Positions 32,283 to 41,992 of a stretch of 64,000 nt of DNA are shown here, in pieces. This stretch comes from an uncultured Phocaeicola sp. (GTDB lineage: Bacteria > Bacteroidota > Bacteroidia > Bacteroidales > Bacteroidaceae). The position numbers and the translations under genes were made by a program. Within the stretch, counting starts at the first letter, position 1. Every line of letters begins with the position of its first letter. The notes beneath the pieces were generated by a model. That model searched no databases. It had not been told where the DNA came from and worked only from the letters and a program-made list of their open reading frames with translations. The DNA lies in the NCBI GenBank assembly GCA_948566455.1, contig CAOYQO010000005.1, positions 102,869 to 166,868 on the forward strand, in the 5' to 3' direction.

Positions 32283-33863
32283 ATGGTTAAAAAATTCGAT
32301 TTCCTTGTTATCGGCTCAGGACTTGCCGGAATGAGCTTCGCACTGAAAGTAGCTCACAAAGGTAAAGTCGCCCTGATTTGTAAAGCAGGACTGGAAGAAG
32401 CCAATACCTATTTTGCTCAGGGAGGTATAGCATCTGTTACCAACTTGAAAGTAGACAATTTCGAGAAACACATTGAAGACACGATGATTGCCGGCGATTG
32501 GATCAGTGACCGCGCGGCTGTAGAAAAAGTAGTGCGAGAAGCACCTGCACAAATCCAGGAACTGATAAAATGGGGAGTGGATTTTGATAAAAAAGAGGAT
32601 GGAGAATTCGACCTCCACAAAGAAGGAGGCCATTCCGAGTTCCGTATCCTGCACCACAAAGACAATACAGGAGCTGAAATACAAACCAGCTTGATAGAAG
32701 CGGTAAAAGCTCATCCCAATATTACCATATTTACAGATCACTATGCGGTAGAAATCATTACCCAGCATCATTTGGGAATTATCGTCACCCGCCATACACC
32801 AGGCATCAAATGTTTCGGTGCTTACGTATTGAATGAGAAAACAGGAGAAGTGGATACGTTCCTGTCCAAAGTAACTGTAATGGCAACAGGCGGATGCGAA
32901 GCGGTATACCGCAATACAACCAATCCACTAGTAGCTACGGGAGACGGCATTGCTATGGTGTACCGTGCCAAAGGAGCAGTAAAGGACATGGAATTTATAC
33001 AATTCCATCCCACCGCCCTCTTCCATCCGGGAGACCGTCCCAGTTTCCTCATCACCGAAGCCATGCGCGGTTACGGTGCTGTCTTAAAGAATCAAAGTGG
33101 CGAAGAATTCATGCAAAAATATGATCCACGCCTGTCATTGGCCCCACGTGATATCGTAGCACGTGCCATTGATAACGAAATGAAGCAGCGCGGTGAAGAT
33201 CATGTATATCTGGATGTGACGCATAAAGATCCGGAAGAAACAAAAAAACATTTCCCCAATATTTATAAAAAATGCCTCAGCCTAGGCATTGATATTACTA
33301 AGGACTATATTCCTGTGGCTCCGGCTGCTCATTATCTGTGCGGAGGTATCAAAGTCGATCTGGACGGACAGAGCAGCATCAACCGTTTGTATGCTATCGG
33401 CGAATGTTCATGTACCGGTCTGCACGGAGGTAACCGTCTGGCTTCCAATTCGCTGATAGAAGCAGTGGTTTATGCGGACGCGGCAGCCAAACATGCACTA
33501 AATGTACTCGACCGGTATGACTTCAATGAGGATATCCCCGAATGGAACGATGAAGGAACCATGAACAATGAAGAACGGGTACTGATAACCCAAAGCATGA
33601 AAGAGGTGAACCAGATTATGGAAGCTTATGTAGGTATTGTGCGCAGTAATACGCGATTAATCCGTGCTTGGAACCGATTGGATATTTTATATGAAGAAAC
33701 CGAGCGTCTTTTCAAACGCTGTAAGGCTTCACGCGAACTTTGCGAACTGCGTAACATGATTAACATCGGGTATTTGATCACCCGTCAGGCAATGGAACGG
33801 AAAGAGAGTCGCGGACTGCATTATACGATTGACTATCCACATGCCGCGGCAGAGAAGAAATAA
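32283..33863 (+). CDS. nadB: L-aspartate oxidase
   Basis: A 526-residue FAD enzyme oxidising L-aspartate to iminoaspartate, the first step of de novo NAD synthesis. The N-terminal FAD motif is GSGLAGMSFALKVA. The active-site blocks HSEFRILHHKDNTGAE, MEFIQFHPTALFHPG and SLAPRDIVARAI match the succinate dehydrogenase/fumarate reductase flavoprotein superfamily, and GLHGGNRLASNSL is the family's FAD-binding block. Length is normal. It is a single-gene unit with promoter and terminator; nadA and nadC are not in the window. Confidence 0.94.
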   Translation: MVKKFDFLVIGSGLAGMSFALKVAHKGKVALICKAGLEEANTYFAQGGIASVTNLKVDNFEKHIEDTMIAGDWISDRAAVEKVVREAPAQIQELIKWGVDFDKKEDGEFDLHKEGGHSEFRILHHKDNTGAEIQTSLIEAVKAHPNITIFTDHYAVEIITQHHLGIIVTRHTPGIKCFGAYVLNEKTGEVDTFLSKVTVMATGGCEAVYRNTTNPLVATGDGIAMVYRAKGAVKDMEFIQFHPTALFHPGDRPSFLITEAMRGYGAVLKNQSGEEFMQKYDPRLSLAPRDIVARAIDNEMKQRGEDHVYLDVTHKDPEETKKHFPNIYKKCLSLGIDITKDYIPVAPAAHYLCGGIKVDLDGQSSINRLYAIGECSCTGLHGGNRLASNSLIEAVVYADAAAKHALNVLDRYDFNEDIPEWNDEGTMNNEERVLITQSMKEVNQIMEAYVGIVRSNTRLIRAWNRLDILYEETERLFKRCKASRELCELRNMINIGYLITRQAMERKESRGLHYTIDYPHAAAEKK

Positions 33864-33889
33864 GAAACTGATTTCAGAATCCACCAAGA

Positions 33890-33943
33890 GGGTGTGCCAA
33901 AAGGTCTAAATAATAAACATGGCTTTTGGCACGCCCTTTTTTT
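33890..33943 (+). terminator. Terminator of nadB
   Basis: A 14-bp stem GGGTGTGCCAAAAG / CTTTTGGCACGCCC (one G-U pair) with a 19-nt loop and T7. It begins 27 bp after the stop codon. Confidence 0.88.
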
Positions 33944-34039
33944 CGACCCAGTAGAAATCTAGCGGGGAGTAATAAAGAATTTTCTTTCAAACGCATAACT
34001 TACCTTGAACATCTTCTTTCTATTAAAAACTTTATTTCC

Positions 34040-34071
34040 TTTGTTCCTTCAGGAAGAATAGACTATCTTTG
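34040..34071 (+). promoter_or_regulatory. Promoter of the AAA-ATPase gene
   Basis: TTTG (34040-34043), a 20-bp spacer and TATCTTTG (34064-34071): a perfect Bacteroides -33/-7 promoter. The transcript would start near 34078, so the frame-opening TTG at 34077 cannot be the start. Confidence 0.75.
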
Positions 34072-34112
34072 TTGTATTGGCATCCGGATACGAACTAAAG
34101 ACAACAGAAGCA

Positions 34113-35840
34113 ATGATGGAAAATATAAAAGAAATCCCCTATGGCATTGCCAACTTCGTGGAAGTGGCAGAGCAGAACATGTACTATGTAGATAAAACCA
34201 TGTATCTGCCTTTGCTGGAAAAACAGCCCCGGAACCTGTTCTTTATCCGTCCCCGCCGCTTCGGCAAGAGTATCTTTTTGAGTATGCTGCGTGCGTATTA
34301 TGACATAGCACAAAAAGAAAAGTTCCAGAAACGCTTCGGCAATCTATGGATAGGCAGCCGCCCCACCCCCCTGCAAGGAAAATTTCAGGTGGTGTATCTT
34401 GATTTCTCGCGCGCCAGTGGCGGAAGCGGTTCACTGGAAGAAAATTTCAATAACTATTGCGGCATGGTGATGGACCTGTTCGGCAAAGTGTATGAGCCTT
34501 ATTATTTTCCCGGATTTGCACAAAAGATGGAAGAACAGCCCGACTTTGTCAGCAAGTTGAACTACCTGAACCTGCATGCGGCTGAATCCGGAATGAGACT
34601 TTACCTCATCATCGACGAATACGATAACTTTACCAACATCGTTCTGAACGAGCAGGGAAAAGACATTTATCATGCCCTGACCCATGCCAGCGGATTCTAC
34701 CGTGAAATATTCAAGAAATTCAAAGGCATGTTCGAGCGCATCTTCATGACCGGCGTCAGCCCCGTCACCTTGGACGACCTGACCAGCGGATTCAACATCG
34801 GCTGGAATATCAGTACCGACTACCAGTTCAACATGATGCTGGGATTCAGCGAAACGGACGTGCGCACCATGTTCCAATATTATAAGGATGCCGGACAGCT
34901 CCCGATCGACGCGGACATCGAAGCAATGATCCGGGAGATGAAACCGTGGTATAATAATTACTGTTTCGCAGAAGAAAGCCTGGAACGCGACCCGAAAATG
35001 TTCAATTGCGACATGGTACTTTACTACCTGCGCAATTACATCACGCTGGGCAAATCTCCTAAAGAGATGATAGATCCCAACACCCGTACGGACTACAACA
35101 AAATGAAGAAACTAATCCAGCTGGACAAGCTGGACGGCAACCGCAAGGGCGTATTACGTAAAATCACCGAAGAAGGGCAAATTATCACCAACCTGATCAC
35201 CACCTTCCCGGCCAAGGAAATCGCCAAACCCGAAATCTTCCCCAGCCTGCTCTTCTATTATGGCATGTTGACCATCACTGCCACACGCGGCAGCCGCTTG
35301 GTATTGAGTATCCCCAACTATAATGTGCGCAAACAGTATTACGAATTCATGCTGGAGGAGTACCAGGACAAACGCCATATCAACCTGAACAATTTGATGG
35401 ACCTGTTCGATGAAATGGCTTACGAAGGCCATTGGCGCGAAACACTGGAATTCATTGCCCATGCCTACAAGGAAAATTCATCTGTACGCAGTGCCATGGA
35501 AGGCGAGCGAAATATACAGGGTTTCTTCACCGCCTACCTCAGCGTAAACGCTTATTACCTGATGGCTCCGGAAATGGAACTGAGCCACGGTTACTGCGAC
35601 CTCTTCCTCATGCCGGACCTGATGCGCTACGAGGTGAAGCATAGCTATATTCTTGAACTGAAATATCTGTCGGTGAAGGACACGGAAGAGAAAGCCCGGA
35701 CGCAATGGCAGGAAGCGGTGAAACAGATTAACGAATATGCTGCCGCACCCCGGGTATGGCAGTTGGTGCAGAACACGAAGCTGCACTGTATTATCATACA
35801 GTTCCGGGGATGGGAGCTGGAGCGGATGGAAGAAGTATAG
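34113..35840 (+). CDS. AAA-ATPase-like protein with PD-(D/E)XK nuclease-type C-terminus
   Basis: A 575-residue protein of the AAA-ATPase_like/DUF1703 type that is common and multi-copy in Bacteroides. The N-terminal P-loop is RPRRFGKSIFLSML (46-59), and Walker B is YLIIDEYDNF (about residue 170). The C-terminal domain has the nuclease-fold signature with Asp in CDLFL, then Glu/Lys in LELKYL. The biological role is not established; ATP-dependent nucleic-acid handling or a remnant of a defence system has been suggested for relatives (inference). The start is the ATG at 34113 (MMENIKEIPYG) or the next codon, set by the promoter. Base composition is a little richer in G+C than the flanks, and the gene has no operon partner. 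Confidence 0.8.
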   Translation: MMENIKEIPYGIANFVEVAEQNMYYVDKTMYLPLLEKQPRNLFFIRPRRFGKSIFLSMLRAYYDIAQKEKFQKRFGNLWIGSRPTPLQGKFQVVYLDFSRASGGSGSLEENFNNYCGMVMDLFGKVYEPYYFPGFAQKMEEQPDFVSKLNYLNLHAAESGMRLYLIIDEYDNFTNIVLNEQGKDIYHALTHASGFYREIFKKFKGMFERIFMTGVSPVTLDDLTSGFNIGWNISTDYQFNMMLGFSETDVRTMFQYYKDAGQLPIDADIEAMIREMKPWYNNYCFAEESLERDPKMFNCDMVLYYLRNYITLGKSPKEMIDPNTRTDYNKMKKLIQLDKLDGNRKGVLRKITEEGQIITNLITTFPAKEIAKPEIFPSLLFYYGMLTITATRGSRLVLSIPNYNVRKQYYEFMLEEYQDKRHINLNNLMDLFDEMAYEGHWRETLEFIAHAYKENSSVRSAMEGERNIQGFFTAYLSVNAYYLMAPEMELSHGYCDLFLMPDLMRYEVKHSYILELKYLSVKDTEEKARTQWQEAVKQINEYAAAPRVWQLVQNTKLHCIIIQFRGWELERMEEV

Positions 35841-35888
35841 GCCTGTTCAAAACAACATGACAGTACGGATGAAAATTCATACAGGAAG

Positions 35889-37237
35889 TCAATTCACATT
35901 CAGAATCACTCTTTTATAAGACTTTAGATTAGGCGTTCCATTATCTGTAAGTTCAAGTATCAAATGTAACTGTTTGCCCGGATTATCCGGTACAATTATC
36001 TCCGTCCTCTTCTCATCGACGTGCTTTATAGCCACCTTTGTTTGCACACTGCCTGCTTCCCGATATTGCCACCATTGGTAAGACAATGAATTTTTATCAG
36101 GGTCAAATGAAGGAGAGGCATCCAGTATTATTTTTTCTCCCGGCCGGACTGTGCGTACACTTTCTCCCAATATCCGGGCAACAGGTTGATGATTTGCCTT
36201 TGAATATTCATCAGCCACGCACCAGTCGGCACGAGCCGCCCAGTCATTTTGTATAGCAGGCAACCAACGCTGGAAAGTATAATGCGAATCCGGCACACCG
36301 TTTTTCAAATCATTCCCATCTTGCATGTGATTGCCATTTTTATACTCCGGGCGTCCTCCCCATCCTCCTAATGTATAGTCTGTATGCTGTTCAAGTCCAT
36401 TACGTATAAGAGGCATAAAAGAAGGAGTATCCCCCTCACTGGTATATTCCTGAGGATAGGCGGCACACAGTGGTCCGTGCCCATTCTTAATATGGTCAGC
36501 CAACCAAGGTTTATCCATGATCTGTTGCAACTCTTTTGAATTTTTACTAAGTCTGTTCTTAAAATAATAATCCACACTCATGTAATCCCATACATATCTC
36601 CATCATGATCCGGTGCGCCCGATTCATAAATAATGATTTCAGGAAGATTCTGTTCTATCCATTTTCCACCGCCGTCCTGATACCAAATACAATATAATCT
36701 GGCTTTTGATACCGCTTTTGCCCATTCTGCAGCAGAATATTTCTGCTTGATCTGCCATAAGGCATTGGCCTGGGTGTTGGCTCCACCCCATGCTAAAATA
36801 TGAACAGGCCTCGGATCAGAATCAAGCAATGTCCTTATGATGAGCTGTGCCCCCTCGCTATCAGACAGTAAAGGAGGCAATTTATGCAAGTCCTCTCTGT
36901 TCTCATTACCAACCGCCAAGACACTTAGCAAATATTCAGCATCGGGATAATCGGGATTATGTTTCCTCAAATTAGGCAGACATTCCGCATATTTGGCAAT
37001 TTGTGATTCGATCCATTTATCTTTACTATGTCCGTCTTTCTGTACCCCATTGACTTGAACAATGCCTGCGACATCATAATCAGAAGAATACATAAGAAAA
37101 CGAATCATAGAACTTTGATCGTCAATCTCACCATCCGTAGTGACAATAACCCGGGGCTTCTCCTGCTGTCGGGCAACAGCAGATAACATTGACACAAACA
37201 AAAAAACAATACAGCATAAAACAGGGGGCATTTTCAT
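35889..37237 (-). pseudogene. DUF1593 (nucleoside-hydrolase-like) secreted protein, split by a frameshift
   Basis: Two abutting frames together make one DUF1593 protein. The upstream piece (36578-37237, 219 residues) has a signal peptide (MKMPPVLCCIVFLFVSMLSAVA) and the nucleoside-hydrolase-like start RVIVTTDGEIDDQSSMIRFL. It ends DHDGDMYGIT-stop. The downstream piece (35889-36581, 230 residues) continues with SVDYYFKN and the family's C-terminal Ig-like region (ILDASPSFDPDKNSLSYQWW). They overlap by ATGA. Read across a one-frame shift, the join gives WDYMSVDYY. So either this is a disrupted gene or a sequencing error, or the two parts are made separately by coupling. It lies 16 bp after the PL10-CE8 gene and is probably on its transcript. 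The upstream frame is open to 37354, but the signal peptide sets the start at 37237. Relatives are thought to act on glycans. Confidence 0.7.
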
Positions 37238-37253
37238 ATTACAAACTGTTAAA

Positions 37254-39395
37254 TTAGTAGGCCAACACATTCCAAAGATCTCTGATACGTTGTTCGGGGT
37301 CCCATTTGCCATTGAATGTCCACTTGGCGGTAACGCCATGAAACTCCGGAGCATTCTCCGCCTCCTTCAAATTATCGTTTAACCAGCCACTATGCCCTCC
37401 TTCACGGGTACAACCATAATAATAGGTACGTAGCCCCCACGGACAGGGATCAAGCACTTTATCCGAATAAGCATAATGAATATTCCCGTCAAGCACATTC
37501 TTCGACATTTTACATTTGATGAGATAAAACTGGGAATCATGATGATAGCGTCCTAAAAGTGTCGGTGTCTTAGCATCAAATGAAGAATTGGTAATAACCA
37601 GTTTCTTGTTCTTGTCACCTCGTCCGTCATGCCAAATCATGGCACGGCTATCACCATAAAAATGGCAGCGTGTGGCATAGCACCATCCGCGAGGACAAAG
37701 AAAATCCACACCCGGACAACGAAGATAGAGATCGGCATGATAATACATACCATTGCTTCCGGGCGCCCACAAGGAAAGGGCATCGTTTCCATCGGCCCAT
37801 ACATTACTGTTGATGATGATGGTACGAGTGGCACGTCCAAAAATCGCCATCTGATGGATGGTCGTATTTTCAACGGCAGTTCCGTAATTGTTGTAAACAG
37901 TCAGTCCGCTAATAACACAATCATCCGCACCTTCCTGCAACACAATGACACCATTGCCTACCGGACGTCCATGATATTCCGTGATGGCACGTGTCTGGGC
38001 TGTTTCAGCCAAGACAATCCGCGTACTGTCACGGTTTTCCCCCACCAAAACAATATTAGGCCTGTCAATAATCACTTTTTGATGATACGTTCCGTTCAAC
38101 AATAAGATTTTAAAAGGTACTGTCGGAATTTCCGGAGCCTTTTCAATAGCTGCCTGAATACTCTCTCCCGGCTTTACCACCACATCAAAAGCCGTACGCT
38201 CTGCCATGGGACGACGATACATTTCAATAAGCCCGTTTTCATTCGCTCCTTTGGTTGCCAGACTGATTGCCACTTTATGCTTCGGATCATATTTGTCCGC
38301 CCATGCATTGTATATGGCAAAAAGCTCAGCCGGTCTGCTATTGTACCAACTATATCCGTTACGACGTTCTGTTCCTATTTCTTCCAAATGGCGACGTGGC
38401 AGCCCATCACGGTCACATACATACGGTTCACAATATTTCAAATCATAATAACGCGCCCAAATAGGCTTGGCTTGAGGATCTTCCACAAGACGAGTATCCC
38501 GCTCACCATTTGCCAGCACGATACGCTCGCATTTCAAACCGGTAAGTTTATACCTGTCAAACCATTTCATGGCTCCGTGAACCGCCCGCTTCACACGTGC
38601 GTCGGGTGCAGGTAATTCCATGAGCAGACGCACAATTCCGGCACTCTCCGCCGAACAATAAGACGGCAACTCATATGCACGTGCCGGTGCAGGCTTCAAT
38701 GTTTCCCTATCATTCTGCTGACACCACACAGAAGGTTCTCCATCCTTTATAATTTGTGTAGCCAGTATACACTCTATTCCTTTATTAAAGGCTTTTCCCA
38801 AACGTACACACAAAGTCTTGTCTATCAAATCATCCTCATAAGGCGCTTTGTGATTCATCATATCACGTATCATATTCAATGTATTGACAATGGCATCGTC
38901 ATTAAAAGTAATATGTACCTGATAACCACGCGGACCGGGCCAGAATTGCGGCCATCCTCCGTTTTCGTATTGACCACTCAGCAAATATTCCACTCCCTGG
39001 AGGAAAGCATCCCGATAACGTATATCCTTAGTCTGCCTATAAAGACGGGCTAAAAAAATCATCTGGGCAGTTGTGGCATTATTATCTATCGTAGAATCAT
39101 CACGACGTGATTTATCCTTTATCACTTTAGCCAGCTCTTTATCATTCATGCGGCGGGCCATATCTATATTCTTCGGCCAACCGCCCGTACAGCGTTGAAA
39201 AGCCAATACATTTTCAGCAATCCGCCGAGCTTCATCTGTCAGAAAGAAAGAATCCTGCTCCATACGTGCTATTTGTTTCCATTCCTTAGGATACGACTCA
39301 TTATCCTTTTTATGAGCTCTTTGCTGCGCAAAGGAGCCGGTTGCCATGGCAAAAGCCATAAAGCCAATAAACACTTTTTTGAATGTATTTTTCAT
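37254..39395 (-). CDS. Pectate lyase (PL10)-pectin methylesterase (CE8) fusion
   Basis: A 713-residue secreted two-enzyme protein with a signal peptide (MKNTFKKVFIGFMAFAMATGSFAQ). Residues about 30-385 match PL10 pectate lyase: GGWPKNIDMA, DNNATTAQM, ENGGWPQFWP and RRNGYSWYN. Residues about 395-690 form a right-handed beta-helix CE8 pectinesterase, starting VVKPGESIQAAIEKA. Of the CE8 catalytic residues, the aspartates D538 (in GNDAL) and D564 (in GVDFL) and R616 (in LLGRYHH) are present, but the Gln that precedes the first Asp in most CE8 enzymes (QDT) is Asn537. The CE8 part would remove methyl esters from homogalacturonan so that the PL10 part can cut it. First gene of its own transcript, followed by the DUF1593 gene. 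Confidence 0.88.
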   Translation of the reverse strand: MKNTFKKVFIGFMAFAMATGSFAQQRAHKKDNESYPKEWKQIARMEQDSFFLTDEARRIAENVLAFQRCTGGWPKNIDMARRMNDKELAKVIKDKSRRDDSTIDNNATTAQMIFLARLYRQTKDIRYRDAFLQGVEYLLSGQYENGGWPQFWPGPRGYQVHITFNDDAIVNTLNMIRDMMNHKAPYEDDLIDKTLCVRLGKAFNKGIECILATQIIKDGEPSVWCQQNDRETLKPAPARAYELPSYCSAESAGIVRLLMELPAPDARVKRAVHGAMKWFDRYKLTGLKCERIVLANGERDTRLVEDPQAKPIWARYYDLKYCEPYVCDRDGLPRRHLEEIGTERRNGYSWYNSRPAELFAIYNAWADKYDPKHKVAISLATKGANENGLIEMYRRPMAERTAFDVVVKPGESIQAAIEKAPEIPTVPFKILLLNGTYHQKVIIDRPNIVLVGENRDSTRIVLAETAQTRAITEYHGRPVGNGVIVLQEGADDCVISGLTVYNNYGTAVENTTIHQMAIFGRATRTIIINSNVWADGNDALSLWAPGSNGMYYHADLYLRCPGVDFLCPRGWCYATRCHFYGDSRAMIWHDGRGDKNKKLVITNSSFDAKTPTLLGRYHHDSQFYLIKCKMSKNVLDGNIHYAYSDKVLDPCPWGLRTYYYGCTREGGHSGWLNDNLKEAENAPEFHGVTAKWTFNGKWDPEQRIRDLWNVLAY

Positions 39396-39427
39396 TATTC
39401 CTATATGTTTTGATAAAAACCAGCAAA

Positions 39428-39435
39428 CAAAATTA
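39428..39435 (-). promoter_or_regulatory. -7 element of the PL10-CE8 gene
   Basis: TAATTTTG on the minus strand, a perfect TAnnTTTG match, 32 bp before the start codon. No -33 partner is seen at the usual spacing. Confidence 0.5.
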
Positions 39436-39547
39436 TGCGTTTTCCAATCTGAATACAGAGAATATTTGGTCTTTTTCAGGCAGATTTTGCACAGACATCA
39501 TCAAACCTATACAATTTTTGATACTCTGCCCCTTTACCTATACATAA

Positions 39548-39576
39548 AAAAGCCTATCTATCACAGATCGGCTTTT
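39548..39576 (-). terminator. Terminator of the first SusC-SusD-DUF4957 operon
   Basis: AAAAGCC-t-ATCT / AGAT-c-GGCTTTT, with 11 pairs, one mismatch and a 5-nt loop. On the minus strand it ends in GGCTTTTTTATG. It separates the SusCD operon from the PL10-CE8 gene. Confidence 0.75.
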
Positions 39577-39663
39577 CTATCAAATATCTGTCTTTCAAAA
39601 TCCAAAGATTCTCAGAAGACATTCACATTATAATAACTATAAAACTTATCAAACCCCATTCTA

Positions 39664-41976
39664 CTATCTAGCAGAACCATTACGCCATTTAGCCGCACCA
39701 ATGTTCAACTGATAAATTTTTGACTCCATAACTTTACCTGTCTGATTGTAATACAAGTTTACACCATGCTCTCCAGCCGTACCATCAAGTGCATCTGCAC
39801 GATGCATATATTGATCGTTATCAGCAGTAGCCTTATGTGGTGGATTTGGACTTACCATCAGTTCTAATGGAGAAATATCATCAACAAAAACTTCCAATGT
39901 TCCATTTAAAGTAGCAGAACCATTGTTGACCAAGGTGCCAAAATTATTTTTAGTCGCAGTCCATGGATTATTGCTAAAAATTTGTCCGTTGGATAAAAAA
40001 GTATTTGTAGAATAATTATTGTCAAAATTCAATGTCACATGTCCGGCTGTACCGTCTGCCATAGTCATTGTCTTACGGATATCAGCTCCTGCCATAGTCA
40101 TCTTTCGGACATCACCGTCCTGCTTGGTCAAAACAATCAGGTTATTTTTCACCGTATAAGTACTTCCATCTGGAATATTACGCATATTGAAAATATTTCC
40201 TGCCGCACGAGTGTTCCAGTTAACCAAAGTATTGTTTTCAAACGTTATATTCCATGCCCCTCCCTTCCATGCACTCTGCTTGGTTTCACTGAAAAATGAA
40301 GGGAACGGACAATCATAGAAAGTGTTTCCACGAACCACAAAGTCCTTATATAAATTAGAATTCGCATTATTCCCGGAACCGGCAATCCATGGATAACCTC
40401 CGGCACCATTACTATAATAGCCACAGTCAAAGAACTGGTTATCCTCTATCAAGACATGATCCCAAATTTTGTAATTAGGCCCCTGCTCACGAATGAACCC
40501 ACGTACCAGACGCTTGAAAGTACAATTTTTCACCACAAAACTTTCCAAATGTACAGCCATACCATTAGAAAACATATTAATGAAATAATTACCTGTAGCC
40601 GAACCCAAACCGGCAACATTATCACCATAAGTAAGAGCCATTGGACAATCGAAATCAATATCATAAAATTCGAGCATCTTCATATAAATTTCTCCTCCTT
40701 CTCCAGCTTGTGGCTGGCGCCCGAACATCAAATTCATAGAATTAACATTAGTACCTGTCATATGCATACCACCTAACAATACTTTAGCACGTTTACCTGC
40801 TGCTACATCCTCAGGACGAGTACGAAGAACAAAACCTTTGCAGGTAGTTAAATTATCAAACATACAATAAGTCTTTCCACCTTCCAAATAATAAGTCTGT
40901 CCTTCGGCTAAATTTACATCGGAAATGAAGTCTGTTAAAAGGAAATCAATACGCATTGCATTGTATTTCAGAGCAGCCTCGTGCTGTATCAAAGCATTTT
41001 GATAAGCTTCATCTGAATCAAACCGGTCACGACTTGGAGCACTTAAGTCATGAGTTACTAAAATAGGCTCTCCCGGTTCTCCGTCTGAGCGGGCAGAACA
41101 AGTATTGTAATATGCATCCCATTTTACCTTCACATTCTCGTTGCGAACATTAATCACATAAACAGAGTTTTTCTGAAGTCCGTCAATATCTACATATCCC
41201 TTTTCAAAATCCTCATCGGTTAATTTATATTTTCTCCATTTTTCATTCACTGTTGATTCAGGATTATTAGGAGACGGATCTACTTCCAACCACTGATAAA
41301 CAAAATTATCGTTAGCATCAAGCTGAAATTTTTCACGATAAATAGCCTTATCATCGTCTGATACCCCTTCTGTTACAGTTTTGAAAGCACGATTCAACAT
41401 CACACGCATAGTAGTCTGTGTAGTCTTAGAAGCATCTACATAGACACAGAATGGAGTTGCATATCGATCAGAAGTGGTAATGCCCATCCATTCTGCCCAC
41501 TGTCTGCCATCACCATGTCCATACCATTTGGATGCATGTGAAAAATCAGTCACATTATCATCTTTTGTTGATAACACGCGAATAGCAAAACGATAATCAG
41601 TGGAATACTGTTGATCTTTAATAACTAAATCAAGGACCTCCGGTCCTACAATGGTATCTAGTAACAAAAGACCGTTTTCGGCAGATGTACCCCAAGCATC
41701 TGCACCACCCGAAACATTTGGCTGTAGTGCCTGACGAATCTGGTAGCCCGCACAGTTATTCACTCCATACCAATAAAGATGAATATCATTGCCATTCGGT
41801 CCCTCTGCTTTACAATTATAAGCATAGTCATCCCCTTTTCCTCTATTATTATCACAAATGAACATAGTCATCCATTCTCTATCTATATTTGCCATTCCTT
41901 TCTCATCATCAGAACACGAAATACATGAGAAACCTGAAAATAACATTAATGCATATAAAAATATTTTTTTCATCAT
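39664..41976 (-). CDS. DUF4957/beta-helix surface lipoprotein of the pectin PUL
   Basis: A 770-residue lipoprotein with lipobox Cys21 (FSCISC), followed by SDDE, a strong match to the Bacteroides surface-export signal. The N-terminal part (about 30-310) is fibronectin-III-like, with HLYWYGVNNCAGYQIR and YSTDYRFAIRVLS. The remainder (about 345-765) is a right-handed beta-helix of the DUF4957/DUF5123 type (MLEFYDIDFDCPMALTYGDN; FENNTLVNWN; VKNNLIVL). Such proteins accompany pectin SusCD pairs and probably bind polygalacturonate at the surface (family knowledge plus inference); a lyase activity cannot be excluded because many PL enzymes share the fold. It is 16 bp after SusD. Confidence 0.8.
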   Translation of the reverse strand: MMKKIFLYALMLFSGFSCISCSDDEKGMANIDREWMTMFICDNNRGKGDDYAYNCKAEGPNGNDIHLYWYGVNNCAGYQIRQALQPNVSGGADAWGTSAENGLLLLDTIVGPEVLDLVIKDQQYSTDYRFAIRVLSTKDDNVTDFSHASKWYGHGDGRQWAEWMGITTSDRYATPFCVYVDASKTTQTTMRVMLNRAFKTVTEGVSDDDKAIYREKFQLDANDNFVYQWLEVDPSPNNPESTVNEKWRKYKLTDEDFEKGYVDIDGLQKNSVYVINVRNENVKVKWDAYYNTCSARSDGEPGEPILVTHDLSAPSRDRFDSDEAYQNALIQHEAALKYNAMRIDFLLTDFISDVNLAEGQTYYLEGGKTYCMFDNLTTCKGFVLRTRPEDVAAGKRAKVLLGGMHMTGTNVNSMNLMFGRQPQAGEGGEIYMKMLEFYDIDFDCPMALTYGDNVAGLGSATGNYFINMFSNGMAVHLESFVVKNCTFKRLVRGFIREQGPNYKIWDHVLIEDNQFFDCGYYSNGAGGYPWIAGSGNNANSNLYKDFVVRGNTFYDCPFPSFFSETKQSAWKGGAWNITFENNTLVNWNTRAAGNIFNMRNIPDGSTYTVKNNLIVLTKQDGDVRKMTMAGADIRKTMTMADGTAGHVTLNFDNNYSTNTFLSNGQIFSNNPWTATKNNFGTLVNNGSATLNGTLEVFVDDISPLELMVSPNPPHKATADNDQYMHRADALDGTAGEHGVNLYYNQTGKVMESKIYQLNIGAAKWRNGSAR

Positions 41977-41992
41977 TCTGTCCTTTTATAAA

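Noticed and set aside
36578..36581. The ATGA overlap as ordinary translational coupling of two distinct genes
   Set aside because: Both halves belong to one DUF1593-type protein: only the upstream half has a signal peptide and only the downstream half has the family's C-terminal region. Coupling is kept only as an alternative.
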